From Allodiplogaster sudhausi (lineage: Eukaryota; Nematoda; Chromadorea; Rhabditida; Diplogasteridae), in contig CALZFC010000026.1 of the NCBI GenBank assembly GCA_945643635.1, positions 1,999,501 through 2,063,500 on the forward strand: a stretch of DNA of 64,000 nt, read 5' to 3'. Below the pieces are notes generated by a model that saw only the letters and a list, made by a program, of their open reading frames with translations, was not told where the DNA came from and ran no database searches. Shown here piece by piece: positions 1-11,047 of this stretch. The first letter of the stretch is position 1. Every line of letters begins with the position of its first letter. The position numbers were made by a program, and so were the translations under genes.

Positions 1-100
1 TGACATAGAGAGAGAGAGAACGACAGGAAAAAATAGAAAGGACTGAGAGAGTTCTAAGAAGGGGAATGGGAGTGAAGATCGAGTTGCAAAAGAGTGGCCA

Positions 101-785
101 CTATTCCACAACCGGCCCGCCATTCCGCTCAACAACTTCTGCCAAGTTCTTTTCTGCGTGTTGAACGTAGTTGCGGCACTTCGTGAGGGTGAGCTCAGTC
201 TGTTGAATGCACGTGATGAGCTCATCTCTCGTCTTCGGCTTCATCTTTCCGTAGATGAACTCTTTCATTTCGCTCCACACGTACTCCACCGGGTTTAAGT
301 CGGGACTCTCAGGCGGGTACGCTTCAAGCCACTGTAGACAAGGCAATCTTTGAGTATTATTTTAGGTTACGTAATCTCACAACTTTGTCCACATTTAACA
401 GATAGCACGTTTAAGAGTACCTTGATATCTTCTTGGCAAAAAAATCCCTTGTTGCCGCAGACACATGACTTGGAGCTCTGTCTTGAACAAGTATTCCCAG
501 ACCATTGTAGACTTCATTGTTGAACGGCACGAAGGCCTTAATTTCAAATGTTTACATTCTAAAACTACTTTATTTTTCATTTTAAATTCAATTTTATTTT
601 AATAATATTCTCTGCAGATATTTTTAAGCCTATGTACAGTAACCTTTCTGATGATCTCTTGGTATTTTGCCTTGAAACCTTGACGCTCGATCTCTCTCGA
701 GATAGCCGTGTACGACAGCCCGCGTTCGCGAAACCTCACTACCCGCATTCGCCAGAAAACATGCTGATCCATCTGCCTTTGTTAC
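101..785 (-). pseudogene. Tc1/mariner-type transposase remnant, internally deleted
   Basis: Two separated pieces of one transposase lie on the minus strand. At 598-785 an N-terminal helix-turn-helix piece starts with MDQHVFW and contains RERGLSYTAISREIERQG, then stops. At 101-565 the catalytic part follows, with VQDRAPSHVSAATRDFF and the SPDLNPVEYVW motif typical of the DDE/D domain of Tc1/mariner enzymes. The catalytic part is joined across a spliceable 73-bp intron (348-420, phase 2), so KKISR runs directly into LPCLQW. Roughly a hundred residues between the HTH and the second catalytic Asp, including the first Asp, are missing. The element is therefore non-functional. I did not find clear terminal inverted repeats. 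Family placement rests on the motifs; the intron is unusual for this class and suggests a decayed host-like copy. Confidence 0.75.
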
Positions 786-1140
786 ACTTATGCAGAATTT
801 TAAGTTTATTTTCTGTGTTATACCTCTTTTCTTAGGATGGTACCAACTGTTAATGACCAGGATATAAGTTTTACAGATGTTTTATTCATAATATCCTTTC
901 ACAGTAAAACTCAGCGGCTTCCAAAAAAAATACAGTATGGCACAAGCGGGGATGTGGAATAGCATTCATTCACAGTTGTTTTCTTTAAAAATTCTATTCA
1001 TTATACATGATGTGGTCAAAAAATTCAATTCATTTTACAAGCGATTGGTTAAAATTTCATAAGTGGAATGCTAAAAACATAAAAGATTCACGACAAGTTT
1101 GGATTTTCCACCCGTAAAAATTTTAATTTACATAGCTTCC

Positions 1141-1143
1141 TAT

Positions 1144-1193
<50 letters not shown>
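1141..1193. repeat. (TA)n microsatellite
   Basis: A near-perfect TA dinucleotide run of about 50 bases lies between the transposase remnant and the next gene. The rest of 840-1245 is AT-rich and shows nothing recognisable. Confidence 0.95.
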
Positions 1194-1196
<3 letters not shown>

Positions 1197-1245
1197 CAGA
1201 ATTCTACAGTACTAATAGCGCTCATATTACAGCAAATTGAATAGA

Positions 1246-2913
1246 TTAATTTCCAAAATAACTATTTTCTAGGTTATCTGAGTCGTCACTGGCGGAGCGG
1301 GTGCTGGCTTCTCGATCCACTTCATCGCCCGTCCAAGACAACCACTCCGCGTCCTCCCAGCCGCTTGGCCCGTTGTCGCTGTACTGCAAAACTAATTTTT
1401 TAAAGAAAGATTTCATATTTGAATAAATACTTAGAATAAAATTGTTTTTTCGTATAAAAATCTGAATAACGCTTTTTGAATAAAGAATACTTTTTTGAAT
1501 AAAGATTTGTTAGTAAACATGATTATCATTTGGCATAAGCAGTTCTACCTGAGTATGCGGATGACGGAGAGCACTTCGCTGGTGTGCCTGGGAAGATCTG
1601 CACGAGTTGGATTGGTGGGCCCGTCGCTCACGTTGCTGCGCTCTCTGATAAGAATGACTTTACTTAACGTCATGCAGTAGATGTAAAGCAATGGGAAAAA
1701 TGTATGGATGTACAATGTATACCTTCTCTGCTAGTCGCTCTCCTCTCTCCAGCTTCCTCTTCACTGCTTGGTCGACGCGGCTACATACTCGGCTCCACCT
1801 GCTCGCCCGATCCGACCGAGACGCAATCGGCCTTCTTTCATCGATAAGCTGGAATGGTTTTGTTTAAATATAACAAGCACTATGAAGAAATAGATGACGA
1901 TTACCCTTCTCATCCACTCGACCTTGTCCCTGGCAGCGCGCTCCTTGAGAGGGAAGAGTCGCTGGGCGGGGAAGTTGCAGAAGAGTTCTTCTTCGATCCT
2001 TGTTCCCAGCACCGCATCCGAGACGTCTCCGTCGAGCTCTTCGACCCGGGAGAGGGACACCATCGAGTATGTAAATCCTGTAAACAGCAGCTGAATTCTC
2101 TTCCCACTCCCAATACAATCAGTTAATTAAAATCTGGAAGATTTAATAGAAAAGAATGCGAACTTAGTTAAAGTACTGTTTAATAGTTTTAAGTATTAGT
2201 TGAAACTAACTGGGAGGAACCCTTTCCAGTAGCAGATCGATCTTTTCTGCTGCAGCTGCTGCTGCAGCTGCAGCAGATGAAGCTGCGTCCTTGGTAACCG
2301 CTTGCTGCAAGTCGTAGATTTGTCAAAATGAAATAAGAGAATATATAAGAAATATATCACGAATGTCCCCACCTCTCTTTTGAAGATGTTGAGCGCGTTG
2401 CGTTGCTGCCTTGTCAACTCCAGCAACTCGCGGCATACCATAAGAGTCGCCTCCTAGAGCGTAAATGATATACCACACCCAAAATTCCTTCCCATACACA
2501 TAATATCATGTATGAAATGATAACGAACGTGTTCGTGGCGAGGGACAGCATCTTGTAGTTCAGGACGTGGCGGATGTTGTTGTGCGAGCCTTCGGGCTCC
2601 GAGAACGACAAGATCTTCGTTGTCCTCTCGCCTCCTTCTCTTCCTGGGTGCCTTAAAGTAAGCACAAGAAATGGAGACGGAATACCTTGAACAACCGGAA
2701 AAAACTTGCGAGAATGTAACTCACAGCAATGATAAATCTTAGTACCTTGGTGGTTCGTGGCTCTCGGGTTGGCGCAGAGGACCCGGCTTCGTCTTCTGAG
2801 GACATTATAACTCTTCTCTGTCGCGCTGATGTCGCAGTAGGGGGTGCGGAAGTCGGGTGGTTGCCGTCATCGCTGTCCGAAAGACTGAATGGGTCCCTCT
2901 CCGCCGACGCCAT
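1246..2913 (-). CDS. Uncharacterised acidic/basic protein, eight exons, about 322 aa
   Basis: I do not recognise this protein. Exons read on the minus strand, all phase-compatible: 2913-2746, 2626-2525, 2453-2373, 2304-2211, 2077-1905, 1848-1723, 1640-1549, 1378-1246. The start is ATG at 2913 (MASAERDPFSLSDSDDG). The N-terminus is Ser/Asp-rich with a basic patch (ARQRR). A helical middle contains LNYKMLSLATNTF and VCRELLELTRQQRNALNIF. An Ala run of nine follows (DAASSAAAAAAAAAEK), then VEELDGDVSDAVLG and RLFPLKERAARDKVEWMRR, a basic helix (AVKRKLERGERLAEK) and an acidic, Trp-containing tail (SGWEDAEWLSWTGDEVD) ending at TAA 1246. GC-rich third codon positions mark the chosen frames. No signal peptide or membrane segment is visible, so it is probably a soluble nuclear or cytoplasmic protein. 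Exon 3 of the chain and the donors at 2524 (gttatc) and 2210 (gttagt) are the least certain points. Confidence 0.6.
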
Positions 2914-3267
2914 CTATTAACTAAACAACTGCGAATAAAACGTTTGGAAGATAAAGCTGTGAATGTTAAACGTACCCACAAATGCAGTTTACGCGTCTGT
3001 GACCAAAAGGGGCAAAGTGCGTTCACTAGGTCAAGCCTCTTACCATCTCTCCTGCTCATTTCTTTTCTCATGAATCTTTGCGCAATCTGGAGAATGTTCG
3101 ACTAGGAAGACAAGAAGTGAAAGATGTTCAACTTGGGAAGACTCGGAGTGAAAGCTGCTGAGCTAATGCTTCAGGTGGCCGCCTAGGCGGTGATACTTCT
3201 TTGCCTGATAGCATCAATGTTTGCTGTCTTATGTGCTATAGCCGCCTTTCGGTTTTCCTTATATGTC

Positions 3268-3345
3268 GTATGTGGTTGAGTGGTTATAATCTCACCGTGT
3301 GATGCAAAGGGCGAGGGTTCGGATCCGCCTGTCAGCGTTGGCTTT
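3268..3345 (+). other. tRNA-like sequence (Pol III A and B boxes), probably SINE or tRNA relic
   Basis: An A-box-like TGGTTGAGTGGTTATAATC (about 3274) is followed at tRNA spacing by a B-box-like GGTTCGGATCC (about 3318). The T stem does not pair well (GAGGG against CCGCC) and no good acceptor stem closes it. I therefore call it tRNA-derived rather than a working tRNA. It may have primed a short interspersed element; no poly-A or tail repeat is clear. Confidence 0.35.
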
Positions 3346-3489
3346 TGCGGCAATAATAATCGCCGTTCGGCCACGCATTGTCTTCGGCTCAAATTATCAA
3401 GTCGTTCACATCGATCTGTCCCCTCTTACAATCCCCTTCCCTGTCTTACTCTTTTCTTCTCCGTTTCTACTTCTCAGATTTGAAGATAA

Positions 3490-3596
3490 TATGCAAGAGA
3501 GAGAGAGAAAGAGAGAGAGAGAGAAAGAGAGAGAGAGAAAGAGAGAGAGAGAAAGAGAGAGAGAGAGAAGAGAGAGAGAGAAAGAGAGAGAGAGAA

Positions 3597-3651
<55 letters not shown>

Positions 3652-3695
3652 GCAAACAGAAGTCATCGTGAAAGAAAGAGAGAGCGAGAGAGACT
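3490..3695. repeat. (GA)n polypurine tract
   Basis: About 200 bases of nearly uninterrupted GA/GAAA units. Long open frames rich in Arg/Glu or Ser/Leu across it are artefacts of the repeat. The stretch from 3700 to 4160 holds only pyrimidine-rich unique sequence with no gene I can support. Confidence 0.95.
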
Positions 3696-4164
3696 AATAA
3701 ATTGATTACTAGCAGTCAATATAATGTTGTACTGTCTCGGTCTCTTCCTTCTCTGCAATCCCCCCCCCCCCATTCCCTTCCACTGCTCCTTCTTCATTCT
3801 CTCACCCTCATCTTCTCACTATCTCTCTCACTATAAACACCTGTACCCTGCTTCCTGTCAACTAATTGATGCACTGTACGATATCAGGCTTTCACAAATT
3901 ACAGCAGATCTACCAGCACTTTCATAACTGTTCGAGAGCAAGCGAAGGCCCGATGCCATTCTCGGTTCAACATGCCGTGCCGGTATCTTCGCACTGTAGA
4001 TTCACATCCATTCTCCGACCTATTCTCCTCAAGCTTTACAACCCAGCTCCAGCAAACCACTGTCCCCTCATCTTCAGACATATTAAACCCTCAAGGAATT
4101 CTTACAACTAGATGCAACAACATTTATAAATGTTACTTCATAACAATGGTATAACAAAAACGGT

Positions 4165-5690
4165 GCTAGATTGAGAGATGAGGGCAGTCGGGAGGTCGGG
4201 AGCTCAAAATACGCGGTCTCTCCTTCTTGCCCTTGAAGAGGGCGATGAGGGACGTGTTGGCGACCTTGAAGATCTTGAAGTGAACGCCGGGAATATCTCC
4301 GACAGCGTGGCCCTTGCGACCGAATCCAGCCACGAGCAACTCGTCGTTCTCCTAAAAAGAAGAAAATTGTTTAGTGGTAGAAAAATGCTTTGTTTAAAGC
4401 AAAAAATGTTGTTTCCTTCGATTTTTCGATTAAAGCAAAAAATATAGCTCAAGAAGAAAGTCACAGTATACTCAGAATCTCGCAAACCGATAGATACTGT
4501 ATAGCCCTACAGACTCCATCATAATCATTTGTTACTGCAGCACAAACAGAACTTGTCTCTTGTTCATATCACAAATTCTTGCCAGCTCAAAAAGATAGGA
4601 ATACACCCGTATGCTAGGAGAACGGCCACACATTATTGGTCGGCCCTCTGCACGCATGCAAGTTAAAAGATGTGCGGGTTATGGGAAAGAACGTAAAATT
4701 AAAATACTAAGATCGGGAGTGCCAAGGAAGTGTGGCTTCTTACTAAAATTCATTTGAAATGAAGAATAAAATGCACAGTGCTCAATAATGGTTATTGGTG
4801 ATTTAAGAGCAAAATATGCGGCTTTTTACAGCTTAGGAAAAAACGCTCGAGCCTGTGGACAGCTTTTCCTAATATTATATCACCAAAGGTCAACATAAAG
4901 AACAACGTCTATTCTTTACAAAGGTCTACTCTTTAATTAGCTTACCAGCCAAAAATTGTATTAGCAGAACCGGAGCAGAAAAAATAAGGATTTAAAAACA
5001 CGGAGAAACTCCACACGATTCTTCCCACTAAATACCATTGCCGCACAAATAAGATAGGAATCAAAACGGTTCCTCGCAAGATGAGAATGTTATAACTGCG
5101 TTCTAGAAATTTCTGAATAAGGACAAAAAGAAAGGAAGGCGAGCCCATTCAACAAGCTTTTGATAGAATTTCTTCCGCACCTCGATGTAGTTGAGGCAAC
5201 CTTAGTTGGGACGAAAGCGGTGATCTTCTTGCCGTTCTTGATCAGCTGGACACGGACGCAGTTGTGGATGGCCGAGTTCGGTTGCTCTTAGACTCTCGAC
5301 TCCGCTGAAGAAAAAGTGAAAAAAATCCACGATATTTCATTTGATTTTTGTTGACAATGCAATATATTCTTTATAAAAACACCATAAAAACCAACTGAAT
5401 TATGCAAGTATTCCAATCTAATTGGAATACCATAGGTAACAGTGCAAAAATAACAGCATTAAAAGTTCAGTTTCAAAAATAAAACGAAAAGAAAGAAAGA
5501 ACGCCGGAAAGCACGTACACCTTCTCGAGGTCGATTCCCTTGGCGTGCGATGCGCCTCTGAAGGGGTTGGCCTTCCAGCGCGTGCCGAGATGCGCCTTCT
5601 TGTTGCCATTGTCGTTCCATCGCTGCTCCATACCATGGATATTCAGCTTGCGCGCGGTGCGGATTCTCACCGGCTTCCCATGGTTCAAGC
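4165..5690 (-). pseudogene. rps23: 40S ribosomal protein S23 pseudogene, introns retained
   Basis: Three exon blocks in gene order match RpS23 (uS12). 5690-5515 gives [14 protein letters not shown], then [14 protein letters not shown] and [13 protein letters not shown] [14 protein letters not shown]. 5290-5170 gives [19 protein letters not shown] and KKITAFVP. 4353-4170 gives [20 protein letters not shown] and [14 protein letters not shown]. RpS23 is a universal small-subunit protein of the decoding centre. This copy cannot work. The middle exon has a small insertion before QPNSA. A one-base loss after AFVP shifts the frame and creates a stop where NDGCLNYIE is expected. The normal stop after ERPR is also lost. 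Because introns persist it arose by DNA duplication, not retroposition. The terminal [14 protein letters not shown] favours a nematode-like source. Introns (4354-5169, 5291-5514) show nothing else. Confidence 0.85.
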
Positions 5691-5999
5691 CTGCGAAATA
5701 CCCTGATTGGTCATCAAAGATCGACTACCAAACACAAAAGCAATAAGAAAAGCAAAGGAAATGCCTATCGACCTTCACATCAGCAAAAAATGTTATTGGA
5801 ATATGGCAAGAAAACTAAGTCTTAAGAAAACTAAAATACTAGAATAAAGCTAACGAACAATGGTCAGAATATTAAGGAATAAGTAGTATACCATTTCATA
5901 TAAGACCAAGCAGGCAAGCTCTTAAAAAACGATATGGAATAAAAAAATATATACGAACCATTGATGAGCTGTACAGAACGCACTTACGGATGGCATTGG

Positions 6000-6390
6000 C
6001 GGCATACCATTAGCCTCGACTCCGCTGAAGAAGAAAAAAAAATCAGTGATATCTACTTAGATTTTTCTTTACAATGCAATATTATCTTTATAAACAATTC
6101 TTAAAGCGATTGAATTATAGCAGAGATCATTGCTTAAAGGGCAAAAATAACCATCAACAAAAGCTTGTCTTAAGGAAAAAAATCATTAAAAAAACAAGGC
6201 GAATGCACGTACACCTTCTCGAGAGCGATTCCCTTGGCGTGCGACGCGCCTCTAAAGGGATTGGCCTTTAGCGCATGCCGAGATGAGCCTTCTTGAAGAA
6301 CTTGTCGTTCCATCGCAGTTCACGACTTCACCTTGCTCGCAGTGCGGATTCCCGTCGGCTTAACCGTGGCTCAAGCCTGTGAAATACCCT
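6000..6390 (-). pseudogene. Second, more decayed partial copy of the RpS23 first exon
   Basis: Bases 6012-6120 repeat 5292-5405 (shared tcgactccgctgaagaa and acaatgcaatat blocks). Bases 6215-6390 repeat 5525-5720, including the RpS23 exon around LEKV/GASHAKG and the flanking caagcctg(c/t)gaaataccc. The offset is about 700-720 bp, so this is a tandem duplication of part of the pseudogene. Here the coding exon carries further indels and no usable frame. Confidence 0.8.
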
Positions 6391-6699
6391 GATTAGTCAT
6401 TATAGATCGACCACCAACAACAAAAGCTAAGGAAATGACTACAAACAAGCAGCGTATCACGAGAATTCCTATTTCACTAAATTATATTTAGAAGCACTGC
6501 TTCTGAGGCACCATACACATAAAGCCGGCAGACCTGCACATCAGCAAAAACTGTAATTGTAATATGGCAAAAGTCTTTGGCGTGTGTTTTAAACTAAAAT
6601 TCAAGAATAAAGTAGGAATTTTGGTCAGACTAGTAAGGAATAGTGAAAGCAAGGAAGGAATTAAATTATCAGCCGGATATACTACTACCAATGATTCGA

Positions 6700-6845
6700 A
6701 AATCTTGAACCTGTTCAGCAAAGAACTCGAGAAGGCGGTCACCGTATTGATTGATGAAGCGGTGGGGCAGGCCAGGATCCGCTTCTCCATGCTTCGCGAT
6801 ATGCGAAAATCCAGGCAGGCACTGGAATTCTTCACCCCAATGAAA
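6700..6845 (-). other. Orphan exon-like minus-strand frame
   Basis: In one minus-strand frame this block reads HWGEEFQCLPGFSHIAKHGE, then DPGLPHRFINQYGDRLLEFF and EQVQDFRIIG before a stop. Residue content and third-position bias look coding, but I do not recognise the family. No convincing splice acceptor or start is seen. It may be one exon of a broken gene. Overlapping frames on both strands remain open, so it may also be chance. Confidence 0.25.
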
Positions 6846-6910
6846 TAACGATATTCAATTCCAAATAAAACAGAAAAAGAGTTGTTGTTGGGCATGACTT
6901 TCTCCAGGTA

Positions 6911-7664
6911 ACCAGCTCAAACCTACTTCATTAACTATTCCAATGAACGAAAATGTCTTGAATGAATAATGAGGCGAAAGAAACAACCAAGGAGCAAATG
7001 GATAGCCTAAAATGGTCACCATCAACACACTTATCGAATCGCAGAATAGAATAAAAGTTGAAGAAGAACGCTGACCATGCGGAAGAAATCAAGCCTGGCG
7101 CCATCTTGCCATGGTCATTCGATCAACCAAGTCGTAAGATCGGTCGAGAATCGGCCGCTAATTCGGACATTCTGCAAGATATACTCCACTTCAATCAAGA
7201 GCAAGCATCTACTGTCAAAACTATTCTAATCATATCAAGGCACAATCTTTAATGGACTGATTAGCCGCTAATTTTAGAAGAAGTAGCGCTAACAAGGATA
7301 AATGGATGCAGAATAAGCCATAGTTTGTCATCTAAAGTTAATTTGCGAACGGAAACAAACAAAGAATGCTCATAAAGTAAAGAACCCGCTAAAAATTAGC
7401 ATCTTTGCCTGACAACAGAAGTTTCACAACGTTCATGTTGTGTGCATGTCACTTTTCTCGTGTGCCTAGTGAGCTTCACGATACTCAAAATACGGTAACT
7501 ATTTTCTTAATAACTTTAATGAAAAAAGTTGTAAAATTACATTTTAAAAGTCTGTGTGCTCGATGTGCCAGAAAATGCGGATTCTGTACATATCCGGATC
7601 ATTACATTTGGTTGCGTATTCATCCATTTATTCAATGCGGTCTGATTGGCACGCGGCGTCACGC
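6911..7664. repeat. 754-bp direct duplication, copy 1 (carries the empty hAT site)
   Basis: Every line I compared between 6911-7664 and 8581-9334 is identical (offset 1670), including the two short open frames inside. Copy 1 continues through gtcacgccgcgcccatttct. That sequence is interrupted in copy 2 by the hAT element and resumes after it at 11048. Copy 1 is therefore a paralogous empty site. Confidence 0.9.
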
Positions 7665-8002
7665 CGCGCCCATTTCTGCCATTGTTGATGCACATCACTG
7701 TATATCAAAGGAAGTGCAATATCATCAAAATACTTCAAAATAACACCATTGAAATACCTAAATTACACCATTAAATGACAAAATTGAAAATTTGTTTGCA
7801 AGTTGAATTCAATTATACTTTGAGAATTTCGAGTGTCCATTTCAATCATATATATGTACATAGATGGACAGGTTTTGGGCAATAGGCAAAACCCCTCTGA
7901 GACGCATTGATATGATGACTGCAGCTGCTTATATTTCTTCATTGCTTTCCACAACACTTGGTCATATATACGTTGGGTATCCGTAAATATGTAAATAAAT
8001 AT

Positions 8003-8003
8003 A

Positions 8004-8053
<50 letters not shown>
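8003..8053. repeat. (AT)n microsatellite
   Basis: A pure AT dinucleotide run of about 48 bases, preceded by tatgtacatata, the ATGTACAT motif seen at many sites in the window. Bases 7665-8000 show no gene. Confidence 0.95.
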
Positions 8054-8054
<1 letters not shown>

Positions 8055-8369
8055 GCAGCTCAATCCCTCGTATCCGAATCAGCTTCGTCCGCGAATGTTG
8101 CAACTGAGATTTGCGAACTCCCTAGTAGCATGGCACCTGTTATGTCGACAGCATGGCTCTTCACCCCCAGAGATCGGCGTCTTGAAAGGGTAAGGAAGTG
8201 TTGCGAGGTCTGCGACAGCTTCTCTCTCTCTCTGCTCTCACGCTTCAGCTGCCTTCTCCGCCTGTCATTTTGGGATTAGCTGCATGTACAGCCCGCAGCT
8301 TGTACACTCTAAGCTCGGTGCATATGGGCTGACAGAGCAACAGCAGGTACATATCCTATGCTGTCTTCT

Positions 8370-8580
8370 CACCTGTTTCCCTGTTGTTCTCTCTCCCTCC
8401 CACTCTTTCTCTCTATCTCTCACACTTTTGCAATCTCGTCCATGCTCTTCAGCAATAACACTCTAATCTCTATTCTCTGCTCCTCTTTCCCTCACTCTCT
8501 CTATATCGCTGTATCTCTCTCTCCCTCTCTCTCTCCCTCTCTCTCCGCTCTCTCTCTCTCTCTCTCTCTCTATCTCTATT
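8370..8580. repeat. (CT)n polypyrimidine tract
   Basis: CT/CCCT units thicken toward the right end and abut exactly the start of duplication copy 2 at 8581. This may mark the rearrangement breakpoint. Bases 8060-8370 are unique with no gene. Confidence 0.9.
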
Positions 8581-9334
8581 ACCAGCTCAAACCTACTTCA
8601 TTAACTATTCCAATGAACGAAAATGTCTTGAATGAATAATGAGGCGAAAGAAACAACCAAGGAGCAAATGGATAGCCTAAAATGGTCACCATCAACACAC
8701 TTATCGAATCGCAGAATAGAATAAAAGTTGAAGAAGAACGCTGACCATGCGGAAGAAATCAAGCCTGGCGCCATCTTGCCATGGTCATTCGATCAACCAA
8801 GTCGTAAGATCGGTCGAGAATCGGCCGCTAATTCGGACATTCTGCAAGATATACTCCACTTCAATCAAGAGCAAGCATCTACTGTCAAAACTATTCTAAT
8901 CATATCAAGGCACAATCTTTAATGGACTGATTAGCCGCTAATTTTAGAAGAAGTAGCGCTAACAAGGATAAATGGATGCAGAATAAGCCATAGTTTGTCA
9001 TCTAAAGTTAATTTGCGAACGGAAACAAACAAAGAATGCTCATAAAGTAAAGAACCCGCTAAAAATTAGCATCTTTGCCTGACAACAGAAGTTTCACAAC
9101 GTTCATGTTGTGTGCATGTCACTTTTCTCGTGTGCCTAGTGAGCTTCACGATACTCAAAATACGGTAACTATTTTCTTAATAACTTTAATGAAAAAAGTT
9201 GTAAAATTACATTTTAAAAGTCTGTGTGCTCGATGTGCCAGAAAATGCGGATTCTGTACATATCCGGATCATTACATTTGGTTGCGTATTCATCCATTTA
9301 TTCAATGCGGTCTGATTGGCACGCGGCGTCACGC
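8581..9334. repeat. 754-bp direct duplication, copy 2 (joined to the hAT element)
   Basis: Same sequence as 6911-7664. It ends at ggcacgcggcgtcacgc, after which copy 2 reads ggcgtgcc and enters the hAT transposon, while copy 1 reads cgcgcccatttctgcc. The join forms a near-palindrome (ggcacgcggcgtcacgcggc then gtgcc). This suggests that the 5' end of the transposon was lost by rearrangement rather than being a clean insertion end. Confidence 0.9.
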
Positions 9335-11047
9335 GGCGTGCCAAATGACAGACGCGATTCTTCGTCAGATCTTCAGTGCATCCGATGAAGGCTCCAACAT
9401 TACGAAAGCGCTTCGTTTAAACAATAAAAAAAGTGAGGAATATGCATCTTTTTACTATCATTTTCTTCTTTCCTTTTATTCAGATGTTAACTGCATCTGC
9501 CATGTGGCCAACAATCTCTGCAAGCGGACCTTCAGTCCATACAAGGATCGAAGAGGTCTTCTCTTCGAGAACGACCTCACGGATGAAGATAAGAGTCTGG
9601 TACAGCGAGGCAGGCGGCTCCTCAGTGAATTGAAGCTGGTGGTCAATGGAATCCGGGGCAGTGAAGTCGGCCAGTCACTCCGAAGGCAGCTTCCTCTTGA
9701 AGTCGAGACAAGATGGCTCTCCAAGCTCCGCTCTGCTAAGGCATTTCGTGAGTGTGCAGACGAGCTCTACAAGTACAAGGATCGCGGAAAGTTACCTGAG
9801 GTACACTGAGAATATATAGAAATGGCATGTAGCAACCTTCATTTTTTTTCCAGAACGTCAAACAAGGCCTACGCTACCTCTACGACCACAGCTCAGATTT
9901 CGATGATGTCTACAACATTCTCCTTCAGTTCGAGGAATTTGTACAGTTTTTCCAGGTACGGAAAACATATTTCCAAATTACCGTACCACATTTTCAAATT
10001 CTGAACATTATTTAGAGAGATACGGCAGTGATCTACGAGGTCTGGCCCAGATGGAATGAACTGAAGGAAAGTCTCAGTCAAATTGTCATGACTTCTGATT
10101 CCTCGATGCAGACCTCTTTGGCCCGAAGTGCATACAAATGCATGTTGCGGAAAGAAGACGACGGTGTCATCTCCATGTTCCATAAGATGGCCACATTCCT
10201 GCATCCAAAGAGGCGACAATTGCGTCGACTCGCTGATGAAGCCGAACGCCGTGAGGTCATCATGATGCTGAAGGAGTTGGTCTGTGAGGTGGAAGGAGGG
10301 AACGATGGTGCGTCACAACCGAAGGCTCCCAAGCTCCCGAGAACGGACTATGACGACCTCGATGATTCTGGCGGCAACGTGGCTACTGAGGTTGATTCTT
10401 ATCTGAATGCCACCTTCAATTTCCTTGATCCTTCTGGAAACCCACATGACAACCCTCTTATCGCATGGAAGGAGCGTGCACCTGACTTCCCCGTTCTGTC
10501 CCGAGTAGTACAACAGATCTATTCCATTCCTGCTTCTACAGCAACTGCAGAACGCTCATTCTCGGACTTGCGAAATCTTGTCCCCGACAAGCGTGAGTCA
10601 CTCAGTGCTGAGTCTGTTTTCAAGTCCCTCATCATCCGTTCTCTTATGAAGTTCGAAGCGGCTTTGAATTCCCGTTAATAACATTTCCGTTGAATGCTTT
10701 ATTTTCTGTTATACGCTCTCTTAAAGTAACATTTCCGTTGAATGCTTTATTTTCTGTTATTCGCTCTCTTAAAGAGGCATTGCGTTTCAACGTTTTATTT
10801 TCAGTATGAAATAAACAATCTAACGACGTGCTAACGATTAAAAGAATGAAGTGTTATATGCATAGACAAATAGCTACAACTTTCAATTTTTTTTCGAATT
10901 TTTGAAAATCGGGCTCAAACGGGCCCACGGGCCGGGCCGGGCCGGGCCGGGCCTAAAATTCTAGGGCCCGGAAATGGATCGGGCCGGGCTGGCTGAGTCC
11001 TTGGGCCCGACGGGCCGGGAAAATTTTTGGGCCCGTTAGCACCTCTG
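9335..11047 (+). mobile_element. hAT-superfamily DNA transposon, 5'-truncated
   Basis: The transposase gene runs 5' to 3' on the plus strand and is followed by a GGGCC-rich subterminal block (10909-11036, ggcccacgggccgggccggg) as in many hAT elements. The right terminus reads gggcccgttagcacctctg, the inverse of a CAGAGGTGCTAAC end, which fits hAT terminal repeats. The next 8 bases, gtcacgcc (11048-11055), equal the sequence at the empty site in copy 1 (7656-7663), as expected for an 8-bp hAT target duplication. The matching left terminus is missing. Two 48-bp direct repeats (aacatttccgttgaatgctt..., at 10680 and 10729) lie in the 3' UTR, before an aataaa at about 10809. Confidence 0.85.
9345..10678 (+). 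CDS. hAT transposase, 5' partial, four exons visible
   Basis: Exons about 9345-9432, 9484-9800, 9854-9955 and 10016-10678 (TAA) join in phase. Exon 2 carries NVNCICHVANNLCKRTF, the Cys/His stretch found in the RNase H-like core of hAT enzymes, and LEVETRWLSKLRSAK with the conserved TRW. The last exon has the C-terminal dimerisation domain: NPLIAWKERAPDFPVLSRVV, then SIPASTATAERSFS and a final NLVPDKRESLSAESVFKSLI. It would cut and paste the element at its terminal repeats. The N-terminal BED zinc finger and the first catalytic Asp region are absent, so the visible gene is truncated. The C-terminal two thirds has no stops or frameshifts, which points to recent activity. Loss of the left element end makes this copy immobile by itself. 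Confidence 0.8.

Noticed and set aside
2525..2645. Alternative frame APRKRRRREDNEDLVVLGAR for exon 2 of the first gene
   Set aside because: It is phase-compatible, but third-position bias strongly favours the ILSFSEPEGSHNNIRHVLNY frame.
3299..3697. Long Arg/Glu-rich and Ser/Leu-rich frames in GA/CT tracts (also 23557-24098, 24196-24724, 43410-43772, 60054-60561 and others)
   Set aside because: Dinucleotide repeats are open in several frames on both strands; residue content reflects the repeat and there are no splice or codon signals.
6488..6895. 135-residue hydrophobic minus-strand frame and a 94-residue plus-strand frame over the same bases
   Set aside because: Mutual shadows with weak bias; only a third frame (6700-6845) looked mildly coding.
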